Shown: positions 53,588 to 61,572 of the stretch, piece by piece | Layout of the letters: each line of letters begins with the position of its first letter | Numbering within the stretch: position 1 is the stretch's first letter | DNA from: Chondrus crispus | Lineage: Eukaryota > Rhodophyta > Florideophyceae > Gigartinales > Gigartinaceae | Direction: 5' to 3' | Assembly: GCF_000350225.1 (NCBI RefSeq) | Contig: NW_005179021.1 | Span: 1 to 64,000 of the forward strand | DNA: 64,000 bases | Made by a program: the position numbers and the translations under genes | The notes under the pieces: generated by a model | The model's input: the letters and a program-made list of their open reading frames with translations, nothing else | What the model was told of the DNA's origin: nothing | Databases searched by the model: none

Positions 53588-54527
53588 CAGAGCGCAAGCG
53601 ACTTCTGCAGAGCCGCACGAACCCTTGAGTAGGCACGAGGACGGGGGCTGACGTACAGCCCCGCTACCTCTGAAAGGATAAAACGACGGGGAGCTCGGGG
53701 GTCCCGGTGGAAGAGGTACGTCGACATTCGATCGACGTATTCGACCTCTTCCACACTATAGGCAAACGTCCTATCACTAGGTATCTCGTCCGGAAGTTGG
53801 TAGGGAGCACCGTCCCCCTCGGACAACAGACGACCCAAGGCAAGGGACGCCTCCGCTGCCAGGCCACCTTCGTAGATGGTGCGGATCCGGAGCAGGTCGG
53901 GGCGCAGGTAAGCCCTCGTCAGAAGTTCGCCGACGGTCACGCCCGACCGAGCGTGACGGCGCCACGCATAGTTTAGGCGGCTGAGCGGTAACGGAACCGA
54001 CCGCTCCAGGGGCACCCCCAGCCACTGCGTAGAGGTGTCGGCCACCTCTTCCTCCGTGGCCCTGCCAAGCCGGGACGCTGTCGTCGGAGCACCGGGGCGC
54101 CGGCAACTACCGGAAGCTCCATATGAGCCCTCTGCGGGCTGATACGTGCCCTCGCACGACCATGCCACGAGCTCCCCGCCGGGAAGCCACCGCCGACACC
54201 AACACGCGCAGGCCGAAAGGGCATCGAACCCCCTGCCACCGAGGACGATGGCGCGCTGGGCGGCAAGGCGGCGAGCGACGGAGGACTTGGCTCTTCGGGC
54301 ACTGTAGAGAGCCGGGGCCCTCGGGCCTTCCGGAACGGACGGGGAGGCCACCACGGCGTCGGAGCGGCAGCGTTGGCGACGGTAGGAGGTAGTCGTGATG
54401 CCCCCGCCTCCTCGACGGAGGCGGGCTCACCAAGGGTCGTGGCGCAGACGACCGGTGCGTCCGATCCACTGCCAGGCGACGACCGCGGAAGCGAGGGGCT
54501 GTCCCGAGGGGTAGCCCGGGGCGACAT
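53587..54527 (-). CDS. Antisense ORF 1 of the chromovirus, Cys/Trp-rich protein, frame change inside
   Basis: Two minus-strand frames overlap. One opens at ATG 54860 or 54527 (MSPRATPRDSPSLPRSSPG) and gives a Pro/Ser-rich leader; the other is open from 54354 to a stop at 53587 without an early ATG and looks conserved: GGRGFDALSACACWCRRWLP, ELVAWSCEGTYQP, GSCRRPG, then a helical part with RLNYAWRRHARSGVTVGELL and RFILSEVAGLYVSPRPRAYS. The C-A-C-x-C ... C ... C spacing could be a metal-binding finger. A shift near 54300, or a splice, would join leader and body. No known domain. It runs away from the 3' LTR, which might supply an antisense promoter; that is inference. Confidence 0.5.
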
Positions 54528-54881
54528 AGTGAGGACGAAAGGGCGCGAGCCGATTAGGCAGACGAGGGAGTAAGGGGGGCTCGTGGAGAAGGAGAAAGAA
54601 GGCCGCTTGCCGGGTCGGAGGGAGAAGAACGGACTCCCCCGGAGGGAATAGCGGGGTAATGCCGACGGCGAGCCCCAAAGGCACACGGCGGGAAGGAGCC
54701 GAGGCCGAAGAGGGGGAGCGAGGTCCCCGGTTGACAGGAAGGGGGTCGAGAGGTCAGCACGCGCGCAGAGGAGCACGAGACAGGACCCCGGGGATACCGA
54801 CCAGGGAGCGGAGCCGTGAGAAGGAGCGAAAGGGGCCGTATCGAGTACGCGGTTAGACATGGCTCACGCTCTACAAGCACC

Positions 54882-54913
54882 CGTGGACGCGGACGTCCCC
54901 GCTTAAGGGGGGG
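54882..54913 (+). other. Polypurine tract before the 3' LTR
   Basis: CGTGGACGCGGACGT, then CCCCGCTTAA and seven G, ending 3 bp before the LTR at 54917. Primes plus-strand DNA synthesis in LTR retrotransposons. Nearly identical to 49111-49143. Confidence 0.75.
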
Positions 54914-54916
54914 CCG

Positions 54917-55585
54917 TGTAGTATAACCCCCCCTGGGGCTTTATTTTAGATTAGATCAACTCAGAATCGGATCGGTTACTGTAGAGCTCGATGCTCTACA
55001 GTACCACCACGTGTAACCCCGAGTACAGGGGCGCACGTGTACACGTGTACGCGCTGGACCGAAGAGCGCGCACACACACGTGTACTGTCAGCCCCGATGG
55101 CTGACAGTATTACAGTGTCGACCAACCGCTACAGTACGTCGCTACAGTACATCGGTACTGTACTATTATGATAGGTTATTATGTACATTAAATATGGAGC
55201 GGACCGGCAGCGGTGGAGGAGGACAAGCACGGACTTGTCACCCACCGACCGTCAAGGTCCGACTTCCCGCTTATTCTAAGGTAGCGTTCGCTAACTACCT
55301 TAGAGCGGCACCGAGCGCGGGTTGAGGACGCACGCGGTACGCCCACGAGCCGGCTCCGCCTCCGCCCGTCGGTACTGGATCGTTACCCAGTACCGCCCCG
55401 GGGCGTCGAGGCGTCGAACCGCTCGCGCGTACCGGCGTCCTCCCCGTTCCCGCTCTACCACGCTACCCGGGCCCGCTGCCCGGTGCCGTTAGCTGGTGTC
55501 CCGCTTCACCCCCGTCTTCCCGTTCGGACGGGGTCTACGTCGAGCTGTGCATACACCCCTCTCCGTTGGGGGTGTTTATGCTACA
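54917..55585 (+). repeat. 3' LTR of the chromovirus
   Basis: Same length as the 5' LTR and identical by eye except A55209 for G41387. Followed by the target duplication GGCAC. Confidence 0.97.
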
Positions 55586-55590
55586 GGCAC

Positions 55591-56305
55591 CGGTGGTGGC
55601 GGTTGACTGGGCCTCGATGAGCGAACCGGTGCCATCATGGAATATCATAGAAGCAATATCAGAGGCTAGTGGGGGAGAGTCGCGACCCGTTGTAAGCGGG
55701 GCGAGTCCGCCAGATCAGCTTATGCTGACGCAAGACTCGTCAGACTTCTGCTTTTACGTAGCGAAGTACCGAAGCGTGGCGGAAGGGAAAGGAAAGCGAA
55801 AGGTGGAGTTCGAAGCCGTGGATTACGCAACGGTGTTCTGTGACGGAAAGGTGCAAGTGCAGACAAAGGAGCCGTTGTGGGAGGAACGATGGGCCAACAA
55901 ATGGAACGCACACCCCGACGGAGAGGCCGGGAGGGGGCATTGCATGGAAATAGAGAGGCGGTCGAAGGGTACGAGCGTGCGAGTGCGTGGAAGGCGATGC
56001 CCAAGCTGAATGGAGAGGTGTGCGCGTGGAGGACGGATGAGGATGGGGTGGCATGAGTGCGGGTGCGGGTACAGGAGTGGAAGAAGAACTGGGTGTTGGA
56101 CCTCGGCGGGTGCGGGAAGGGGCTGTTGTACGTCAACGGGGTGCTACTGGGATTAGGTGTGCGAGGCGGAGGCGGTGCCACGCGCGGTGGATGGGGCGAG
56201 CATGGCCACCGCAGGCGCGCTTGGCGACATGGTGTTTGTAGCTGTATTGAAAATACGAAATTTGGCCCGTCTCGTTTGCATAAGTGTAAGAGCCTGACGT
56301 ATTGA
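55591..56305 (+). pseudogene. GH35 beta-galactosidase, broken 3' part
   Basis: Continuation of the gene interrupted at 41094; the codon split by the insertion is completed by the first bases after the target duplication and reads on as PVVAVDWASMSEPVPSWN. Then SPPDQLMLTQDSSDF matches the (P/S)xQLxxTxDxSDYLWY signature of plant and algal GH35 C-terminal domains. The frame ends at 56009 after KEPLWEERWANKWNAHP; a shift leads to KNWVLDLGGCGKGLLYVNGV (56081 on), the GH35 LDMxGxGKGxxxVNG motif near the C-terminus. The native stop cannot be placed. Breaks here are independent of the insertion. Confidence 0.85.
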
Positions 56306-56542
56306 ACACTGTAACTGTAGTCAATTCAATGATGATCTGTTGGTCTAATTTAATTACAAAGTACCGTCCCCCGCAACTCCGCATGTGTCCCTTATCTCCG
56401 AGCCTCTCTGTCCGTCCTTTCTATCGCCACTGGCAATACAGCACTCGCAGCCACTTGGTAGTCTGGCGAGACACACTCGCAACCGCCCGCACCGTCGACA
56501 ATTCCATCGGCCTCACCGGAGAATCCCCTGTCCACCCCTCCG
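56306..56542. other. Short interval between GH35 remnant and recombinase
   Basis: AT-rich then C-rich sequence, no gene. Confidence 0.4.
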
Positions 56543-57796
56543 ATGTACACAGCGCGCGGCGGTAGTTCTGGCGGTGGCAATCGGGGACGCCGCGGGAGCG
56601 TTCGAGGCCGATCGGTTCGCCAACCCGACAGAGCCGAGCTGGACGCAGCACTCACCGCCGGACATGCAAAGCTCCGCCGACCGTTAGCAGAATCTTCCGT
56701 GGCCCGGTATAAGACCACCATCAAATCCTTTTGCGAAGCGATGCGCGAAGTAGAGGCGCCGATCGACGACCCGCACAGACCCTTTCATCCTACCAGCAAG
56801 AGGAGCAGGGAGCAGTCGCCTGTAGGCGTAGCCATAGCGTTCGTAATGAGCCGTTGTGGATACGTCGTCGACGAGAGATTTGGAAACAACAAGGCTAAGT
56901 CTACTGGTGGAGCTATAATGAGCGCCGTGACGGCAGCGTTCAACCTTCTCGACTGCGCTGAGTGCAGTCTGGGTTTTGAGTGCCGTCACGTGCAAGGAGA
57001 CTACGTTGAGCTTGGCGAAGGGCGCTTTCGAGGCAACCCTGGCCGCGCTGCATGGCTGAAGATGGTTGTTAAGCGTCTAGAGAATGATCAAGCAAGAGCC
57101 AAGGTCAACATCACCGAGCGTGCTCTCGCCGAGACACACGAAGACGGTCTATAGTTTGTATATTTTATATATAAAGGACGTCAGAATTCGTGTGTTGAGA
57201 GGCGTGCTACCCACGAAGGCAGATTTATTTGACTTTAAGGCGTTCGAAGCTTGCACACTCAATGTCATGCAGTGGGGAAGCTTCGCGCGAGCGGACGAGA
57301 TTTTGAACCTTGATTTAGAACATCTTGTCTTCCCAGGTTCTGCTCTTGACTCACCAATATTCGGTGTTCTGCCCTTCACAAAAACCGGCACTGGGTCACG
57401 GTACTTCAAGTTCTCCAGAGGCGTGCATGTGTCAATATTTCCTCTGCATGCCCTACATCGGTGGCTAGGTGTGTTAATGGCGCACAAGATTGAAAGTGGT
57501 CCCCTATTTCCTGCCTTTCAAGGCGGTTCTTTACGTGAAGGAGTGCGCATGTCGCATTCTAGTTACCGAGAGACGCTATCCTACATGAGTAATACAATTG
57601 GAACTGCAGGTCGGCTAACAGAGCATTCAGCGCGACGCCGAGGCGCCCATACCACCATTAAGTTCTTGGCTGGGGCGTCCGGGACATTATGACTCAGTTT
57701 GGATGGACAGACCTTCAAGAGATGATCAAATATCTTGGTATCGACGACAAGATTAATGAGAATCCGTACGACAAGCTTGGCTTTACTTGCATTTGA
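56543..57796 (+). pseudogene. Crypton-like tyrosine recombinase, frameshifted
   Basis: Protein sequence runs through three pieces: ATG 56543 to 57154 (frame A), about 57160 to 57660 (frame B), and about 57665 to TGA 57794 (frame A). Frame A begins with a Gly/Arg-rich tail and a core-binding-like helical domain (SSVARYKTTIKSFCEAM). Frame B has the catalytic half: first Arg in GSFARADEIL (57288), a Lys in FTKTGTGS, and H-x-x-R in EHSARRRGA (H 57624, R 57633). The last piece has GWGVRDIMTQFGW and the candidate nucleophile Tyr in EMIKYLG (57731). All five tyrosine-recombinase positions are thus present. The breaks at about 57155 and 57662 may be indels, or the first an intron. Cryptons are DNA transposons moved by such enzymes as circles, without inverted repeats; none are seen here. 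Confidence 0.75.
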
Positions 57797-57814
57797 TAAT
57801 TACTTTACGATGCG

Positions 57815-58942
57815 CTAGTACAGTAAAAAGTAAAGCGGTTGTTGATCACGTTCCGTCACCAAATTACACCGTCGCACCGCCTTAAATAAACTACAGCGTT
57901 GCGTGCGACGGACTCGGCGTGTCGATGACGACGTGGGGGTTGAGCGCCAGCGCGGTGGCTGAAATTTTGCTCTGGCAGAAGCTGGTGGGCAGCGTAGGGG
58001 GAGGACTCCTTTCAGAGGAGGCTTTTGGGGACTAGTGAAGCGTGTATTTGGGCCTTGGGGGGGGCGGTCGGGAGTTGCGATGTGTGAAGGAGTTGCTTCG
58101 TCGGCATCCCCCGCCCTGGCTGCAGGACAGGAGCCGAGGAGGCGACTTGGTCCTAAGTGGCCGGGGGAGCGTAAGGTGGTCGGACGGACGAAGCGGGAGG
58201 AGGCGTTGAGGTCGCAGGCGAGGCGAATGAACGACGACAACGGCAACGAGGGTGGGGACGTTAGGAGTGGAGATCGCAATGTGCGGAGCATGAGGCTGAG
58301 CGGCGGACGGGAAGGCGCGATGGGTGGGGTGGCGACGTGGAGGTGGAGGCCCTGGCAAGATGACTTGGGGGACGGCAGGACAAGGCGGTGGGGTGGGCCG
58401 CACGTCCAGAGCGGCCTGGTGGAGTGGAGTAGCGCGGGGCGGCGGGCGAGGGGTGTTTGCGTGAGGGCCATAGCTTGTCGGACGGGTAGAGGCATGGAGG
58501 TGGAAGTGTGGCGGTTGAGGAGGCGAAGCGCCTCGCCGGCGGCGTAGGCGAGAGGCGACGCGGGGGGAAGACACCGAGGTTGGCGTGGCGCAAGACCATA
58601 GGCGGTGACCGCAGAGGGCGGAGCAACGGGCTCGCCGGTGCGGGGGTCGAGACGGATCTGGTTGCTCACGGTGCGGACAAGGGAGTGGGCGTCAGCGAGT
58701 GTGGTACTCGAGATTACGGAGGGGAACACAAGGCAGAAAGTGCGGCACGGGCAGCGGCGAGGATCAGAACCGAAGAACCGGGGGGGGGGACACTTGGCAG
58801 CTCGATCGAGGGGCAAGGCGCTACAAACAGAGAGGTGGAATATGGAGTGGAAGGCGGGAAAGAATTCTTTTATTTTTTGGGGGGCGGTACTGTAGCACGA
58901 GATCGTCGGGTATAAATTGGTTGGAAATTTACTTCTGGCCAC
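57815..58942 (-). other. Long Pro/Ser-rich minus-strand open frame, doubtful gene
   Basis: About 376 codons are open on the minus strand without an early ATG; the first ATG lies near 58494. One stretch (ADAHSLVRTVSNQIRLDPRT, SAVTAYGLAPRQPRC, LAYAAGEALRLLNRH) looks protein-like, the rest is low-complexity Pro/Ser/Arg sequence expected by chance in GC-rich DNA. It may be the remnant or an exon of a gene. No family recognised. Confidence 0.25.
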
Positions 58943-58945
58943 CAC

Positions 58946-59576
58946 CAGAAAGGTCGGTACTCGTGCGCACGCAAAGGCGGGGCGATGGAGAAGGGGTTTC
59001 AGCAGGGGTGGTGTGCTTCGGTACCACTCCCCCTGCTACCCTTTTCTTTTGGTCGCGAGTTCAATTCTTCATGAAAATATTGTTAAACAATATGTTTAAA
59101 ATAATGTGTTAAAAATTGTTTTAAATAATGTGTAGATTCATGAATGTCAAACTAATAATTTGTACATTCGTGCATTTTTAATTTTTGGCAGTGGCCCGTT
59201 GTACGGGGCGTATGAGCTGTTACCCGCTGCATGTTACCCGTGCTCACGGATCATAGCATCATTAGGGTAACTACGTACAGTACTTCAAGTATTGCAGTTG
59301 CGTGAAAGCACTTTGAGTTTGGGGAATATCAGTAGAAAAGTAAATTAAGTGTGCAAATAATACAGCAACGCAGATTATAGCATAAGTTGTGCATCATATC
59401 TTCAATTGCGAGTCCACTTTCAAAAACGGGAAAGCCCGCCTTTTTGTGAGATATGCCTCGCAGTTTCAGTCTACTTAAACTAAACACTATAAAATGGAAC
59501 AACTGCGCAGTTGATATAGAAAAACCACTTCTTGCAGCTGCTCCTCATTTCTCCCACTCCTTTTACAATTTCAAAA
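58946..59576. other. AT-rich interval before the Harbinger transposase
   Basis: Contains an AT-rich near-palindrome (ATATTGTTAAACAATAT) near 59076-59092 and GTTACCCG repeats near 59218-59240, with a weak inverted partner (CGGGTAATGCAT) at about 60867. These might be decayed element ends; not convincing. No gene. Confidence 0.35.
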
Positions 59577-60808
59577 ATGAATCCCTCCCGCGCTGTTCAG
59601 GCTCTTTCGGACATCACCAACCGACACGTCAATGAAATCGTCGATCTCATTAATGACGACGTGGTCGCCAGCGATGATGAGAACGACTCCAATTGTCCGA
59701 TTTATGACACGTTTTACAATGACGGAGGTTCTCAATCTATTAAGGCAATGTGTAATTTTGATTCCTCTCAATTCTTCGAACTATGGGTTATGATTGAAGA
59801 CTACGTGTCAAAGAATTGGAATGTTGGCAGAGGTAAAAGAACACAGTACAAGGCCCAGGATGTTCTCTTTATGACACTTACTGTACTCAAGCATGGTCAG
59901 CAATGGAACTTTACAGCTCGTCTATTTTCTGTTAAATGTTCTACTTTCGAACGTTTAATAACTGGATGTCCAGGTATGATATCAGATTACATGTATGATA
60001 TATGTGTGGCACGCGTCGAGGAAAAATGGACAATGGCCAAGTGTCGTCTGGAGGACCGGGTGTTTTCGAATTTTGAATACGCGAGATATGCTGTCGACGT
60101 CACTTTTCAGCAGAGCAATCGTCCAAGGGGAAATATATCAGAAGGGAAGCGATACTTCTCCGGTAAGCATAAGCTGTATGGGTACAAAGTGGAAGTTTCG
60201 GTACTGCATACCGGGCTTGCTATTGGGTGCACGGAGCACTATCCGGGCTCCGTGTCGGATCTGGAGATATTTCGTCGTAATAGACCCTTTTATGAAGAGG
60301 CATCTAAAAAGGGGGTACGTGATTTGCGGTTTACGGATGAGGGACGATTGAGCGAATTTATGGATGACTACTGGGCCATACTGGCGGGCAAGGGATATCA
60401 AGGTGCAGCCGAAGATCACCCGGTGCGCACCCCGGCACGTTCAACGCTGTCATTGGACGACGTGGACTACAATCGTCAAGTATCTTCAGATCGTGTCATA
60501 GTAGAAAACTACTTTGGGAGAATGTGCAGTTTATGGACTGTACTTTCTCATAAGTGGCGCTGGGGAGAGGGATTGTACGAGCACGTGTTCAAAGCGTGCC
60601 TGGCGTTGACCAATCTGAATGTCAGGGCCCGCCCTCTCCGCTCGAAGACGGGCAGCACAGCACTGGTGTACGTAATCGCCTACGGGCCATATCAACTAGT
60701 CAGACGCGAAAGAGGCGCCGTGTACACGTTGAAAACACAGAAACCTGCCGCGATCGCATGTCTAGTGACACGCGTCGTGCACTGTTTGATGACAGTGACA
60801 CGGAGTAG
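59577..60808 (+). CDS. PIF/Harbinger transposase (DDE_Tnp_4), probable late frameshift
   Basis: Read from ATG 59577 (MNPSRAVQALSDITN), the first ATG of the frame. The N-terminal 80 residues are acidic; a helical region with a helix-turn-helix character follows (AQDVLFMTLTVLKHGQQWNF). The DDE_Tnp_4 core starts at about residue 180: first Asp in RYAVDVTFQ, then KHKLYGYKVEVSVLHTGLAI, second Asp in PGSVSDLEIFR, ILAGKGYQG (where many homologues have LxDxGY), and Glu in VIVENYFGRM. The frame as read goes on to 60890, but from about 60640 another frame gives a better end, a basic stretch (TSQTRKRRRVHVENTE) and an acidic tail ending DDSDTE at 60808, so one shift is likely. No TAA-flanked inverted repeats could be found around it. 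Confidence 0.82.
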
Positions 60809-61572
60809 GGAGGTGTTACGTGCGCATATCCTTCCATTTACGTGGTTTGTTTTAGAGTACTGTACGGGTAATGCATTGTGTTCTCTTTGATTTTAATCAG
60901 TAAATGCGGTGAAGGTGCTGTACTGCGCATTTCAGAGTGAATTACGATTCTACTGTGCAGATATGAATTTGGTGCGCGCGAAGTGGTTTTCTACTGTACG
61001 TGCGCATCTACTGACAGATACTATTATTTTTATTTGTTTTTGCGCATTTCATCATCACTCGCAGTTTGGCTCTATTGTCACGCCAGACGCACCAGTTGTG
61101 TGCTACCAGCACACGTGTTGCGCCAAGCCCACCAATTGATGACCACGAGCACACGGTGCTCGTTCTAGAGGCCTCTAGGGCCCCACCTGGGCACAGTATT
61201 CGCCTTCCTCAGTTGCTGGAAGGCAACTGAGGCGAAGCCCCCGTCCCTTGGGTACAGTAGTATAAAAGGCACTCTTCCTTGCGGGTGACTAGCACCTGGA
61301 GCGGAAAAAGAGGAAGTAAGGAGTAAACACACAAGTTTATTTCTTCGCGGGCGCGTGCGGCGTCTGTGCCTCGATCTACTTACGATTAATTATCTCGTCC
61401 CCAGCTGTAGTCTACGGCAAACCGCGCAACCAGAACGATTGCCGGCTGCTTACTCCGAACGGCATCCGCGCACGCTTCCTCGCAGTAGCTCGGTCTACTG
61501 TAGTGCGCGTGAACTCACGCCGAGTGGGAACACAGCGACAATCCGGATTTGTGAACCCGTCTGTGAGGAAAC
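60809..61572 (+). promoter_or_regulatory. Putative LTR/promoter region of the Copia-like element
   Basis: Upstream of a decayed gag. Three hairpins precede a TATA box: ACGAGCAC/GTGCTCGT (61144-61162), the perfect palindrome CTAGAGGCCTCTAG (61165-61178), and CCTCAGTTGC/GCAACTGAGG (61207-61232). A CCCTTGGGTACAGTAG word (61245-61260) abuts TATAAAAG (61261-61268). A TGTTG at 61116 could be the LTR start; the partner LTR is outside the window, so limits are unknown. Confidence 0.45.
61261..61268 (+). promoter_or_regulatory. TATA box
   Basis: TATAAAAG, 305 bp upstream of the gag start codon, directly after the CCCTTGGGTACAGTAG word. Confidence 0.55.

Larger units (their letters stand above)
41095..55585 (+). 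mobile_element. Complete Ty3/gypsy chromovirus, 14.5 kb, inserted in the GH35 gene
   Basis: Bounded by two 669-bp LTRs (41095-41763 and 54917-55585, TG...CA ends) with a perfect 5-bp target duplication GGCAC (41090-41094, 55586-55590). By eye the LTRs differ at one position (G41387/A55209), so insertion was recent. Order: LTR, primer-binding site, gag, protease, reverse transcriptase, RNase H, integrase, chromodomain, polypurine tract, 3-kb spacer, antisense frames, second polypurine tract, LTR. Gag-pol is interrupted by stop codons in this copy. The element is more than twice the length of a minimal chromovirus because of the 5.7-kb block after pol. Confidence 0.97.
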
